A model generated the notes under the pieces. The model saw only the letters and a program-made list of their open reading frames with translations, ran no database searches and was not told the origin of the DNA. A DNA stretch of 64,000 bases from Sphingomonas sp. So64.6b (lineage in GTDB: Bacteria; Pseudomonadota; Alphaproteobacteria; Sphingomonadales; Sphingomonadaceae), in NCBI RefSeq assembly GCF_014171475.1, contig NZ_CP048817.1, positions 4,494,501 through 4,558,500 on the forward strand, written 5' to 3'. This document shows positions 26,036-35,677 of this stretch, piece after piece. How positions within the stretch are numbered: the stretch's first letter is position 1; the number at the start of each line of letters is the position of its first letter. Both the position numbers and the translations under genes were made by a program.

Positions 26036-26515
26036 TTAGTACCGGCTTTTGCGCACCGGGATCGCCGTTGTTCGCTTGATCTCGGTCAATGTCACCGTCG
26101 ATTGCACGTCCTGAACCCCTGGGAGTTTAAGGATTACCCGAAAGATGAACCGCTGATACCATTCCAGCGATTCCGCGATGATCTTCAAGATGATGTCGCG
26201 TTCACCGAAAATGGTGTGGCATTCCATCACCTCGGGCGTCGTCTCGATCCTGCGGTTGAATTCGGCGCGCTGTTCATCGCTCAGCGTCACCATTTTCAAG
26301 GTGGCGAAGATGTAAAGGCTTTCACCGAATTTCGTGCGGTCGAGCAGCGCGACCTGGCCGACAATATAGCCTTCCTCGCGCAGTCGCTGCAGCCGGCGCC
26401 AGCAGGGCGACTGCGAGAGGCCGACACGCTCGGCGAGCTCACTCGTCGAGAGCGAGGCGTCCTTTTGCAGCTGCTCGAGGATCTTTAGATCGATCGAAGT
26501 GAGCGGGTCGGTCAT
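26036..26515 (-). CDS. Lrp/AsnC family transcriptional regulator
   Basis: 159 residues. N-terminal winged helix: IDLKILEQLQKDASLSTSELAERVGLSQSPCWRRLQRLREEGYI, of which SELAERVGLSQSPCWRRLQR is the recognition motif. The C-terminal RAM/AsnC ligand domain reads FATLKMVTLS, TTPEVMECHTIFGERDIILKI and LPGVQDVQSTVTLTEIKR (given in parts). These regulators bind amino acids. The gene is divergent from the S10 peptidase/OCD/amidohydrolase operon starting at 26739, with 220 bases between, and an inverted TTATGC/GCATAA pair lies in that gap. Control of the peptide-utilisation operon by an amino acid is the natural reading. Confidence 0.93.
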   Translation of the reverse strand: MTDPLTSIDLKILEQLQKDASLSTSELAERVGLSQSPCWRRLQRLREEGYIVGQVALLDRTKFGESLYIFATLKMVTLSDEQRAEFNRRIETTPEVMECHTIFGERDIILKIIAESLEWYQRFIFRVILKLPGVQDVQSTVTLTEIKRTTAIPVRKSRY

Positions 26516-26648
26516 GGGCGATATTCCTGTCGGGCGCGTTGCGATGGCTAGGCACGCCGGTGCAACATAACTTTACCGGCTCTTCGAGCAATCCGCGACT
26601 AAACATACCCGCGAAATACCGAGTGTATCGGGACGGTCTGAGAAAATT

Positions 26649-26688
26649 TTATGCAACCTCCGGGGCGCTGACCCCAAAGTTCGCATAA
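26649..26688. promoter_or_regulatory. Candidate Lrp operator between lrp-like gene and S10 operon
   Basis: TTATGC (26649-26654) and GCATAA (26683-26688) are perfect inverted repeats whose centres are 34 bases apart, about three helical turns, suited to an Lrp oligomer. AT-rich flanks (AAAATT, TCATTT) extend the symmetry. It lies about 50 bases before the ATG at 26739. Confidence 0.4.
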
Positions 26689-26738
26689 TCATTTCACTGG
26701 GCCGGCCCTAAGGTGCGAGGATCGGAGGCTGATCCTGC

Positions 26739-28232
26739 ATGACGTTGAAGTCCGCCTTTACCCGTTTGCTGTCGTGCGCTGTGCTGGCCATCACGCTTTC
26801 CTGCCCGGCTTGGGCGCAGCCGGCCGCACCGGTAGCGGTCCACGACCAGATTGATCACCCCGCCGTCGTCACGCACCATATGGGGCAGTTCGGCGGCCGG
26901 AACATCGCCTATACCGCAACGGTCGAAGGACTGCCGGTCTCGACCGACCCCGATGGCGAAGGCGCGCGGATCGTCAGCTTCGCCTATACGCGCGACAAGG
27001 CCGATCCCGCGCGCCGGCCAGTGATGTTCCTGTTCAACGGCGGACCGATCGTCTCCTCCCAATATCTGCACATCGGCGGTATCGGGCCGAAACGGGTCGC
27101 CTATCCGGATGAGGTCAAGGCCGACCCGTCGACCTTCAAGCTGGTCGACAATCTTTATTCCCCGCTCGATGCGGTCGACCTGGTTTTCGTCGACCCCGCT
27201 TCGACCGGCTTCAGCCGCGCCACGCCGGGCACCGATCCGAAAATCTATTTCTCCGTGCAGGCCGATGCGCGCCAGTTCGCCGCCTTCATCCGCGCCTGGC
27301 TGAAGAAGCACGGCCGCGAGGGCGCCCCTGTCTATCTCACCGGCGAAAGCTACGGCACCAATCGCGCGGCTGAGATTGCGGGCCAGCTGGCCGACGGCCC
27401 CGATCCGCTGCCGCTTGCGGGTATTTTCCTCTATGGGCAGGCCGCCAACATCATCGAATATTCGCAGCGGCCGGCCAACATCACCAGCTACATCGCCTCG
27501 CTGCCGACAATCGCCGCGATCGGCTGGTATCATGGTAAGGCCGATCGGAGGGGGCGCTCGCTCGACGCGTTCCTCGCCGAAGCGCGCAGCTTCGCCAAGG
27601 GCGACTATCTGACCGTCCTTTACCAGGGTAGCGCCGCGTCGGATGCCGACAAGCGGCGGGTCGCCGCGCGGCTCGCCGAGCTCAGTGGCGTTCCGGCAGA
27701 CTGGTATCTAGCGAATGATCTCAAGATCACCAAGGAACGCTACCGGGTCGAACTGCTCAAGGACCAGGGTCTGCTGCTCGGCCGTGCCGATGCGCGCTAC
27801 ACTGCGCCGATTACCGACAAGGGCAATGCGCCCGATCCGTCCGATGTCCTGACGCAGGGCGTGCAGAAATTCTTCCCCAGCTATATTCGCGACGATCTCA
27901 AGGTCGACTGGACGGATCCCTATGTTCCGGCCGTGGAGATTGCGAGCCTGGAAGACTGGGGTTGGGGCGACGCCAAGAGCCCGTTCGGCGACTGGCCTTA
28001 TTACAAGGGTATCGGCAAGATGATGAAGCTCAATCCGGGCTTCCGTCTGCTCGTCGGTAACGGCATCTACGACACCCAAACGACGATGGGCGCGGCCGAA
28101 CTGCTGGCAACTCAGTCGGGCTGGGATCCTGCCCGCGTGACGCTGCGCTACTATGACGGCGGCCATACCGGCTATTCGGTGGCGACGACGGCCAGGGCGA
28201 TCGGCGACGATATCCGAAGCCTGGTCCGCTGA
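26739..28232 (+). CDS. Exported S10 family serine carboxypeptidase-like protein (copy 1)
   Basis: 497 residues with a signal peptide ending at CPAWAQP. S10 enzymes cut C-terminal residues from peptides in the periplasm. The catalytic triad is Ser204 in TGESYGTNRAA, Asp near 445 in GNGIYDTQT and His near 476 in GGHTGY. The oxyanion motif, usually NGGPGSSS, reads NGGPIVSSQ, an odd replacement of the Gly-Ser pair. First gene of the cluster running to 39.8 kb and divergent from the Lrp regulator. The downstream gene starts 13 bases after its stop. A paralogue lies at 31306. Confidence 0.9.
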   Translation: MTLKSAFTRLLSCAVLAITLSCPAWAQPAAPVAVHDQIDHPAVVTHHMGQFGGRNIAYTATVEGLPVSTDPDGEGARIVSFAYTRDKADPARRPVMFLFNGGPIVSSQYLHIGGIGPKRVAYPDEVKADPSTFKLVDNLYSPLDAVDLVFVDPASTGFSRATPGTDPKIYFSVQADARQFAAFIRAWLKKHGREGAPVYLTGESYGTNRAAEIAGQLADGPDPLPLAGIFLYGQAANIIEYSQRPANITSYIASLPTIAAIGWYHGKADRRGRSLDAFLAEARSFAKGDYLTVLYQGSAASDADKRRVAARLAELSGVPADWYLANDLKITKERYRVELLKDQGLLLGRADARYTAPITDKGNAPDPSDVLTQGVQKFFPSYIRDDLKVDWTDPYVPAVEIASLEDWGWGDAKSPFGDWPYYKGIGKMMKLNPGFRLLVGNGIYDTQTTMGAAELLATQSGWDPARVTLRYYDGGHTGYSVATTARAIGDDIRSLVR

Positions 28233-28245
28233 TCGGGGCGCCGGA

Positions 28246-29214
28246 ATGACGATCGCCTTTTACGACGCCGCGCAAGTCGAACATCTGCTCGACTATCCGG
28301 GTTGCATCGCGGCGATGCGCTGCGCGATGCAGGCCTTGTCCGAAAGCGGCAAGGCGCAGCCGCTGCGCCAGATCGTGAAGATCGCCGACAACATGCTGTT
28401 CGGCGTGATGCCGGGCGATCTGGCGGCGATCGACAGCTTCGGCGCCAAGCTGGTCAGCGTCGCCGAGGATCCTGTGCGGCCCGGCCGATCGCGGCATCGC
28501 GGCGTGGTGGTGGCCTTTGCGGCCGGCACTGGTGAGATCACATGCATCGCCGACGCCGAAACCGTGACCAGCATCCGCACGGCTTGCGCGACGGCGGCGG
28601 CGACCGATGCGCTGGCCCGGCCCGAGGCCAGGACATTGGCGATCTTCGGCGCGGGCATCCAGGCCGAAACCCATATCCGCGCGCTGCGCCATGTCCGTGC
28701 CTTTGACCGCATCCTGCTGTGGAGCCGATCGATCGACACTTCGACTGCGCTCGCGGCGCGGCTGTCGGCCGAGCTCGGGCTGACCATCGAGGCCATGACC
28801 GATGGCGAGCGAGCCGCCGCCGAGGCCGACGTGATCTGCACTGTCAGCGGATCGGCGGAGCCCATTCTGTTCCGGTCCTGGGTCCGCGACGGCACCCATG
28901 TGAATCTTGTCGGGTCGAGCTTCCTCGGCCCGGTCGAGGTCGACAGCGCGCTGGTCGCGGCCGGCCGCTACATCGCCGACTATCGGCCCGGTGTGCTCGC
29001 CCAGGCGGCCGAACTGGCGGTCGCGCGCGACGCGGGTCTGGTCGGTGACGACCATGTCGTCGGCGAGATCGGCGAGGTTCATGCCAGCACGCTCGTCGGG
29101 CGCGAAAGGCTGGATCAGATCACGATCTACAAATCGCTTGGCCATGTCGTGCAGGATCTCGCCGCCGTGGCGTATCTCCATGCTCGCGCCGCCTCGAAAG
29201 GCATCATCGCGTGA
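28246..29214 (+). CDS. Ornithine cyclodeaminase/mu-crystallin family protein (OCD paralogue 1)
   Basis: 322 residues from the ATG at 28246 (GCCGGA upstream). The family makes or reduces cyclic imino acids, or acts as an L-amino-acid or ketimine reductase with NAD(P). Features: FGVMPGDLAAIDSFGAKLVSV, with the substrate-binding lysine, then CIADAETVTSIRTACATAAAT and the nucleotide-binding IFGAGIQAETHIRAL, followed by DGTHVNLVGS and the conserved FKSVG-like IYKSLGHVVQDLAA. It overlaps the next gene by four bases (GTGA). Placed between two secreted hydrolases, it probably processes an amino acid they release. Arginine, proline or alanine chemistry cannot be distinguished. Confidence 0.9.
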   Translation: MTIAFYDAAQVEHLLDYPGCIAAMRCAMQALSESGKAQPLRQIVKIADNMLFGVMPGDLAAIDSFGAKLVSVAEDPVRPGRSRHRGVVVAFAAGTGEITCIADAETVTSIRTACATAAATDALARPEARTLAIFGAGIQAETHIRALRHVRAFDRILLWSRSIDTSTALAARLSAELGLTIEAMTDGERAAAEADVICTVSGSAEPILFRSWVRDGTHVNLVGSSFLGPVEVDSALVAAGRYIADYRPGVLAQAAELAVARDAGLVGDDHVVGEIGEVHASTLVGRERLDQITIYKSLGHVVQDLAAVAYLHARAASKGIIA

Positions 29215-31316
29215 AGAAACTCCTCCTCAAGAGTCTCGTCGCCTCGCTGCTGCTCAGTGTGTCGGCATCTGCTTTCGCGGCGACCGAAAGACTGTCGATC
29301 CTGTCCAATGGTGAGAAGGTCGGCACGGTCGTCGTCGAGACCGAGGGCGATCACGCGGTGATCGACTATCGGGTCGACAATAATGGCCGCGGCCCGAAGC
29401 ATCGCGAAGACCTGACTTTTGGCGAAGGCGGCGTTCCGATCGCCTGGACGATCAAGGGCACGTCGCTGATGGGTGGCACCGTCGACGAAAGCTACCGCTG
29501 GTCGGCCGGCCGCGCACAATGGACCAGCCAGGCCGATACGGGCAGCGCCAAGGCGAAGCGCCCGCCGCTCTATGTCGTCAATGACGACAGCCCCTATGCG
29601 ATCTGGGTCTATGCCCAGGCCGCACTGGCGCAGCCCGATCACAGCATTGCGGTGCTGCCATCGGGCAAAATCTCGCTTGAGAAGCTGCAGATGCTCACTC
29701 TGGGCGAAGGCGCCGCCGCGACCAAGGTTACCGCCTGGCGGCTGACCGGCGTGCAGCTCAACCCCAGTTATCTGCTCCTCGACAAGGACCAGAAGCTGTT
29801 TGCGCTGTTCGGCCCGGCGGCCGACGGCATCACGATCCGCGAGAGCTATGAGGCATCGGTGCCGATGCTTGCCCGGCTCGGCGGTGAGCTGGAGACCGGC
29901 CGCGCGCTCGATCTGCAGCGCAAACTCGCTCACCGCTTCGATGCGCCGGTCCGTATCCGCAACGTCCGCATCTTCGATCCGGAGACGGGCAGGCTGTCAC
30001 CGCTATCGACGGTCGTCGTTATGCGCGACACGATCACCCAGGTTATCGCTGACGACAGGCTGCCGGCACCAAAGGACGAAGTGCTGATCGATGGCGAGGG
30101 CGGCACCGTCTATCCGGGCCTGCACGACATGCACTCGCATGCCACCCTGCCTTCGGGCCTGATGTATCTCGCTGCCGGCGTCACCGCGACCCGCGACATG
30201 GGCAACGACAATGGCTTCCTGCAGAACCTGCTATCGCAGATCGACAGCGGACAGGTGGCGTGGCCGCGCATCGTACCGAATGGCTTCATCGAAGGACGCA
30301 GCGCCTATTCGGCGCGCTACGGCTTCATCCCATCCTCGATCGACGAAGCGCTGAAGGATGTCCGCTGGTACGCCGATCGCGGCTATGCCGAGATCAAGAT
30401 CTACAATTCGATGAACCCTGACTGGGTGAAGCCGATCGCCGCCGAAGCGCACCGGCTCGGCCTGAGGGTGACCGGCCATGTCCCCGCCTTCGACACGCCC
30501 GACCGGGTGATCGCTGACGGCTATGACTCGATCGCCCATCTCAACCAGTTGATGCTTGGCTGGATATTGCGGCCCGAAGAGGACAGCCGCACGCCGCTGC
30601 GCCTGACCGCGATGTCGCGCGCGGGATCGCTCGATCTGAATTCGGAAGCCGTGCAGAAGACGGTGCGGCTGATGAAGCAGCGCGGCGTTGCGCTCGACAC
30701 CACGGTGGTGATCCTCGAGCAACTGATGATGAGCCGGGCGGGGCAGGTGCCGATGGGGCAGGAGGATTTCCTGTCGCACATGCCGATCGGCTTTCAGCGT
30801 TACCGCAAACGGTCGTTCGTGACGATCGCCAACAAGGCGCAAGAGGCCGCCTATCAGTCGGGCTATGACAAGATGCTCGAGACGGTCGGCATGCTCCACA
30901 GGGCTGGCATCCGCCTGTTGCCGGGCACCGACGACGCGACGGGCTTTTCGGTCCAGCGCGAGATCGAGCTCTATGTGAAGGCGGGCCTTACCCCGGCCGA
31001 AGCGCTACGTGCCGGCACGCTGGGGGCTGAGGAATTCTTCGGCCGGACCGACCGGCTGGGTAGTATCGCGCAGGGCAAGCTGGCCGACTTCGTGCTGGTG
31101 CCGGGCGATCCAACCAGGGACATCACCGCGATCCGGCGCCCGCGCATGGTGATCCGGGGCGGGACGATCTATTTCCCGTCGGAGATCTACAGCGCGCTGG
31201 GCATTACGCCGTTCACCACCGCGCCCACCATCCGCGCGGCCGCCAAGGTCGCCGAGCGCGACGGCGGCGGCAACGCGGTCGGCTTCGGATATGGAGAGCA
31301 TGTCGATGAGGATTGA
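29211..31316 (+). CDS. Exported amidohydrolase, imidazolonepropionase-like
   Basis: 701 residues from a GTG that overlaps the TGA of the OCD gene. Signal peptide MKKLLLKSLVASLLLSVSAS ends near AFAA. An N-terminal beta-rich domain of about 230 residues precedes the amidohydrolase barrel. Metal ligands are visible in YPGLHDMHSHATLP (HxH near 305-309), EIKIYNSM, VTGHVPAFDTPDRV and LLPGTDDATG, and the barrel closes with QGKLADFVLVPGDPTRDI. Related exported enzymes hydrolyse dipeptides, hydantoin-like rings or prolyl dipeptides in the periplasm. Its partners are S10 carboxypeptidases on both sides, so a role in finishing peptide breakdown is likely. Confidence 0.9.
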   Translation: MKKLLLKSLVASLLLSVSASAFAATERLSILSNGEKVGTVVVETEGDHAVIDYRVDNNGRGPKHREDLTFGEGGVPIAWTIKGTSLMGGTVDESYRWSAGRAQWTSQADTGSAKAKRPPLYVVNDDSPYAIWVYAQAALAQPDHSIAVLPSGKISLEKLQMLTLGEGAAATKVTAWRLTGVQLNPSYLLLDKDQKLFALFGPAADGITIRESYEASVPMLARLGGELETGRALDLQRKLAHRFDAPVRIRNVRIFDPETGRLSPLSTVVVMRDTITQVIADDRLPAPKDEVLIDGEGGTVYPGLHDMHSHATLPSGLMYLAAGVTATRDMGNDNGFLQNLLSQIDSGQVAWPRIVPNGFIEGRSAYSARYGFIPSSIDEALKDVRWYADRGYAEIKIYNSMNPDWVKPIAAEAHRLGLRVTGHVPAFDTPDRVIADGYDSIAHLNQLMLGWILRPEEDSRTPLRLTAMSRAGSLDLNSEAVQKTVRLMKQRGVALDTTVVILEQLMMSRAGQVPMGQEDFLSHMPIGFQRYRKRSFVTIANKAQEAAYQSGYDKMLETVGMLHRAGIRLLPGTDDATGFSVQREIELYVKAGLTPAEALRAGTLGAEEFFGRTDRLGSIAQGKLADFVLVPGDPTRDITAIRRPRMVIRGGTIYFPSEIYSALGITPFTTAPTIRAAAKVAERDGGGNAVGFGYGEHVDED

Positions 31317-32805
31317 TCGTGCACTGATCGGCCTGGGGCTGGCGTTCGCTGTGCTATTCGCCGGTCCGGCCCTCGCGGCCCCCGCGCCGGCCGCGCGCGA
31401 AACGCCGCAGCCGCGCATCTTCCGATCGGAAGGCCAGGGCAGCTTCGGTGGGGTTCGGCTTCGCTATGCGGCGGCGGTGGAAGAATATCTGCTGCCCGGC
31501 GCGAGCATCTTCCTCACCAGCTATATCCGCAGCGACGTGAAGGCGCCCCTCGCGCGCCCAGTGATCTTCGCCTTCAACGGGGGCCCCGGTTCCGCCTCGA
31601 TCTGGCTGCACATGGGGCTTATGGGCCCGCGCCGCGTCGATTTCGACGATCCAGCCAGCGCGCGCACGGTCGCTCCTTTCGCCACCGTCGCCAATCCCGA
31701 CAGCCCGCTCGACGTCGCCGACATCGTCCTGATCGATCCGCCGGGCACCGGCTACAGCCGGATTCTGCCGGACGGAAAGGCCGAGCAATTCTACGGCACG
31801 CAGCAGGATGCGCAGGCGATGGTCGATGTGATGCAGCAATGGCTGCGCCGCCACGGCCGGCTTAACGCACCCCGATACCTGATCTCCGAAAGCTATGGCA
31901 CGATCCGCGCGGCGGTGATGGCGAAGCTGATGGTGGGCGGCCCGACCCAGACCGGCGGGATGGACGGCCTGACTCTCAACGGCGTGATCCTGCTCGGCCA
32001 GGCACTGGACATGGGGCGCGGTACCGAGGGCGATGATCGCGCCTATCTGGGCCTGCTGCCATCACAGGCCGCGACCGCCTGCTATTTCGGCAAGGTCGCG
32101 GCCGGCTGCACCGCGCAAGCACAGGCCGAGGCGGCCAGGCGGTTCATCGATGCGAGCTATCTGCCCGCGCTCTACGCCGGGTCACGGCTGCCCGCCGATC
32201 GCAAGGCCGAGGTCGCACGCCAGATGTCGGCGCTGATCGGCATATCCGAAAGGGACATCCTTGCCAGCGACCTGCGGATCTCGGGCGCGGCCTTCGCAAA
32301 GCTGCTGCTTGCCGATCGTGGCCAGCGGGTCGGCCTCTATGACGCGCGCTTCGTGCTGCCGTTGCAGGGGGCGGGCAGCGATCCGGTCGCCGACGATCCG
32401 GCGATGGGACAATATGTTCCGGGCTTCGCCACGGCCTGGAACGACTATGCCGCGACGACGCTCAAGGTCGATCTCGACACGCCCTATCAGCCGATCGCCT
32501 TTCGCGACGTTAACGCACGCTGGGATTATGGCTCTGGCCCGGCCGTGCCGCTGGGCCGGAATTTCGCGGTGGATCTGGCCGCGGCGATGAACCGCAACCC
32601 GGCGATGCGGCTGATGGTCGGCACTGGTTATTACGACCTCGTCACGCCGCTCGGCACTGCCGAATATACGCTGACCCATGCCGGGGTGCCGCTGGGCGCC
32701 ACCAGCTTCCACGTCTATCCGTCGGGGCATATGCCCTATCTCGGCGCCGAGGCGCGCGCCGCGCTGATCCGCGACATCCGCGCCTTTGTCGGCGGCGGCA
32801 AGTGA
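31306..32805 (+). CDS. Exported S10 family serine carboxypeptidase-like protein (copy 2)
   Basis: 499 residues from the ATG at 31306, which lies seven bases after GGAGAG and overlaps the amidohydrolase gene by eleven bases. Signal peptide ends near GPALAAP. The oxyanion motif is FNGGPGSASIWLH, the normal family form, in contrast with copy 1. The nucleophile region reads ISESYGTIRAA (Ser196), where the usual glycine before Glu is serine. The acid and histidine lie in GTGYYDLVTP and PSGHMPY near the C-terminus. The next gene starts four bases before its stop. Confidence 0.92.
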   Translation: MRIDRALIGLGLAFAVLFAGPALAAPAPAARETPQPRIFRSEGQGSFGGVRLRYAAAVEEYLLPGASIFLTSYIRSDVKAPLARPVIFAFNGGPGSASIWLHMGLMGPRRVDFDDPASARTVAPFATVANPDSPLDVADIVLIDPPGTGYSRILPDGKAEQFYGTQQDAQAMVDVMQQWLRRHGRLNAPRYLISESYGTIRAAVMAKLMVGGPTQTGGMDGLTLNGVILLGQALDMGRGTEGDDRAYLGLLPSQAATACYFGKVAAGCTAQAQAEAARRFIDASYLPALYAGSRLPADRKAEVARQMSALIGISERDILASDLRISGAAFAKLLLADRGQRVGLYDARFVLPLQGAGSDPVADDPAMGQYVPGFATAWNDYAATTLKVDLDTPYQPIAFRDVNARWDYGSGPAVPLGRNFAVDLAAAMNRNPAMRLMVGTGYYDLVTPLGTAEYTLTHAGVPLGATSFHVYPSGHMPYLGAEARAALIRDIRAFVGGGK

Positions 32806-34136
32806 GCGTCGCGATCGAACGCGCCACCCTGCGCAAGAGCGTCGGGCTGGTCGGTGTCGTCACCTTCGGCGCCGGCACCGCGATCGGCGTCTCGATCTTC
32901 TCGATTCTCCAGCCGACCGCGCAGGTCGCCGGGTCGGGCCTGCTCGCCGCGATCGGCGTGGCGGCGCTGCCGATGCTCGTGTTCGCGGCGGTCTATGCCT
33001 ATCTCGGGTCGGCGCTGCCGGTCTCGGGGGCGTCCTATGAATGGCCGACCCGATTCATCCATCCCGGCGTCGGCTTCATCATCGCCTGGCTGCGGATCAT
33101 CTCCAATGTCGGCGCGCTGACCATCCTGTCACAAGTGATGGTCAGCTATCTCGCCATGGTCGTTCCCCTGCCGGTAAAGCCCGTCATGGCGGTGGCGATC
33201 ACGGCGATCTTCGCGCTCAACTATGTCGGGGTGTCGATAGCGGCGAAGGTGCAGACGCAATTGATGGCGCTGCTGCTGATCATCCTCACGATCTTCGTCG
33301 CGACCGGTCTGCCGCATTTCGATGCCGCGCTGGTCGGCAATCCGCTCGATACGCCGCTGCTGGCGATCCTCGCGGTCGTACCGCTGATGATCAGCCTGTT
33401 CCTGGGCATCGAGTCCGCCGTCGAGATCGGCGAAGAGGTGCGCGACGCGCGGCGCAACGTGCCGCTGGGCATCGCGCTGGCAATCGGCCTGACCGCCATC
33501 GTCTACGGCCTTGTCGCCGTCACCGCGCTTGGGCTGGTCGGGCCGGAAAAGCTTGCCGCGAGCCAGGCGCCGCTGCTCGACGCATCGAAGGTCGTACTGG
33601 GCGACCTGGCTATCCCGCTGATCGTCGGGGCGGCCTTCTTCTCGATCATCAAGTCGATGAACGCGGCGGCGCTCACCTTCTCGCGCAGCCTGTTCGCCAT
33701 GGGCCGCAACGGTGTGCTGCCGCGCGCGATCGGCGCAGTGCATCCGCGCTTCGGCACACCGCACGGGGCGATCCTGTTCGGCTATGTCTGCGCGATGTTC
33801 GGCCTGTTGCTGCCGCCGAGCCTCATCTTCCTGCTGCTCGCGGTCAATATTCCGACGATGCTGAAATATATGGCCTGTTCCTATTCGGCGACCGTCGTGG
33901 CGCGGCGCCATCCCGACATTCACGCCCGCGCGACGATCCCGCTGTCGCGCGGCGCGGTCGTGGTGCTGGGCTATGTCGGCATGGTCTGCGCGCTGCTGGT
34001 CGGGGTATTCGGGATCGAGGCCGACCCGCGCCCCTATCTGCTGGTCGGTGGCTGGCTGATCATCGGCCTGGCCTATTGGTTCCTGAAAGGCCGCAAGGGC
34101 GGTTCGGGCAATACCAAGCGCGATTTGGCCGAATAA
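32802..34136 (+). CDS. APC-family amino acid permease
   Basis: 444 residues from a GTG that overlaps the previous TGA (GTGAG). About twelve helices. The first holds VGVVTFGAGTAIGVSIFSIL, a variant of the APC helix-1 motif, and the helix 3 region has YLGSALPVSGASYEWPTRF. EIGEEVRDARRNVPLGI is the conserved loop after helix 6. It imports amino acids or small peptides' products into the cytoplasm, the logical companion of two periplasmic carboxypeptidases encoded just upstream. Specificity unknown. Confidence 0.92.
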   Translation: MSVAIERATLRKSVGLVGVVTFGAGTAIGVSIFSILQPTAQVAGSGLLAAIGVAALPMLVFAAVYAYLGSALPVSGASYEWPTRFIHPGVGFIIAWLRIISNVGALTILSQVMVSYLAMVVPLPVKPVMAVAITAIFALNYVGVSIAAKVQTQLMALLLIILTIFVATGLPHFDAALVGNPLDTPLLAILAVVPLMISLFLGIESAVEIGEEVRDARRNVPLGIALAIGLTAIVYGLVAVTALGLVGPEKLAASQAPLLDASKVVLGDLAIPLIVGAAFFSIIKSMNAAALTFSRSLFAMGRNGVLPRAIGAVHPRFGTPHGAILFGYVCAMFGLLLPPSLIFLLLAVNIPTMLKYMACSYSATVVARRHPDIHARATIPLSRGAVVVLGYVGMVCALLVGVFGIEADPRPYLLVGGWLIIGLAYWFLKGRKGGSGNTKRDLAE

Positions 34137-34217
34137 GCGATCAAATTATGCGGAATGGCGACCCAGCCGTCCGAGATAGAATAATTAGTGCCCGTTGCCG
34201 CCGGTAGAGAGGACGCC

Positions 34218-35408
34218 ATGTCTGGAGAAGAAAATATGCCGGCGTCGGTGACGACACTTCCCGAAGATGGAAGCTATGCGCAATGGGTCCGCGGCGCCCT
34301 CGCCAAGGCCCGCGCCCATGACGGGCAAACGGTCAGCCTGTTCGAAAGCTCGGTGCCCGAGCCGCGCGAATTACTGCGCACCACCGTGCTGGCAGCGGTC
34401 GAGCCGTCCTTCTCACGCTATTATGTCAGTGCCTTTGGCGACGGCAATCCTTTCGTACGCGACATGCTGGCTGAACGCTATGCGGTCGAGCGCGACCAGG
34501 TGCTGTGCACGACCGGCGCCACCGGCGGGCTCTCGCTGATCTACCGTGCCTTCGTCCGTCCGGGCGACCATGTCCTGGTCGAGACGCCGGGCTTCGACCT
34601 GTTCCGTCACCTTGCCGAAGCGTCGGGGGCGGTGGTCGACACCTTCCAGCGCTGTGGCGACCGCTTCGTCATCGATGTAGCCGAGGTCGAGGCCAGGCTG
34701 CGGCCCGACACCCGGCTGATCGTGCTGTCCGATCTGCACAATCCATCGGGCATGGCGATTTCCGAGGATATAATGCGCGCGCTGGCGGCGCTGGCCGAAC
34801 GGCGCGGCGTCCTGCTCGTGGTCGACGAAGTCTATCGCGATTACACCCCGGAGCAGCGACGCCCCCAGGCGGCAGCCGCGCTGTCGCCGGCGGTCATCAG
34901 CCTTTCGAGCCTCACCAAGATCTACGGTCTGGGCGTATTGCGCTGCGGCTGGATCGTCGGCGCGATGGATGTGATGGAGCGGCTTCGCCAGCTGAATGGC
35001 CGCATCGAATTCGGCATGTCGACGCTGTCGCACGCCGTTGCTGCGCATGTGCTGGCGGACAGCAGCGCCTTCGATCAGCATTCACGCGACTATGTCGCGC
35101 AGTGCCGTCCGCATTTCCAGTCGTGGTTCGATGGCATGGTCGCCGAGGGGCTGATGGCCGGCGTACTGCCCCAGGACGGCTGCATCTGCTTTCCGTCGCT
35201 GCCCGGCGTCGCGGACACCCGCGCCTTTTCTGAATGGCTGATCGCACGGTCGGGCGTGATCGTTGCGCCGGGCGAATATTTCGGTGCGCCGGGTTATGTC
35301 CGGATCGGCTTCTGCCAGGAGGACGACAAGCTGGACGCTGGCTTGCGCGGCTTGGAGGAGGGCCTGCGCGCTTATGTCCGGCAGCCCCAGGCCGTCGGCG
35401 CGAATTGA
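34218..35408 (+). CDS. PLP-dependent class I/II aminotransferase
   Basis: 396 residues from the ATG at 34218, eight bases after GAGAGGA. Fold type I signatures: YYVSAFGDGNPFVRDMLAERY, TTGATGGLSLIYRAF, VETPGFDLFRHLAE, DLHNPSGMAIS, VVDEVYRDYTPEQR and the Schiff-base lysine in SLSSLTKIYGLGVLRCGWI. The family moves amino groups from an amino acid to a 2-oxo acid. It ends the operon that begins at 26739 (82-base gap from the permease) and probably starts degradation of the amino acid imported by that permease. Substrate cannot be read from sequence. Confidence 0.92.
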   Translation: MSGEENMPASVTTLPEDGSYAQWVRGALAKARAHDGQTVSLFESSVPEPRELLRTTVLAAVEPSFSRYYVSAFGDGNPFVRDMLAERYAVERDQVLCTTGATGGLSLIYRAFVRPGDHVLVETPGFDLFRHLAEASGAVVDTFQRCGDRFVIDVAEVEARLRPDTRLIVLSDLHNPSGMAISEDIMRALAALAERRGVLLVVDEVYRDYTPEQRRPQAAAALSPAVISLSSLTKIYGLGVLRCGWIVGAMDVMERLRQLNGRIEFGMSTLSHAVAAHVLADSSAFDQHSRDYVAQCRPHFQSWFDGMVAEGLMAGVLPQDGCICFPSLPGVADTRAFSEWLIARSGVIVAPGEYFGAPGYVRIGFCQEDDKLDAGLRGLEEGLRAYVRQPQAVGAN

Positions 35409-35677
35409 CCGGCCTGAGCAGGCGCTGGCGCGGTCGGGCAAACTTGATCCAACTCGGTCGTAATCAGCGAAAGTTTATGCACGAAGCCGCCCGTCGGCCT
35501 CGAATCAGAATAAATATGACGGCGGTGCACGGGTAATCTGCGGATGTCTTGATGAGGGATGTTCGCCGGAAGCGACGATGACAATCGCGTTTCGGGTGGG
35601 CTGCACAAGAGGTTTCGGAACCGGATGTCGATGGTCCCGCCGGGGACCCCGATCCGCGGATACAGGGGGTACGAAGA

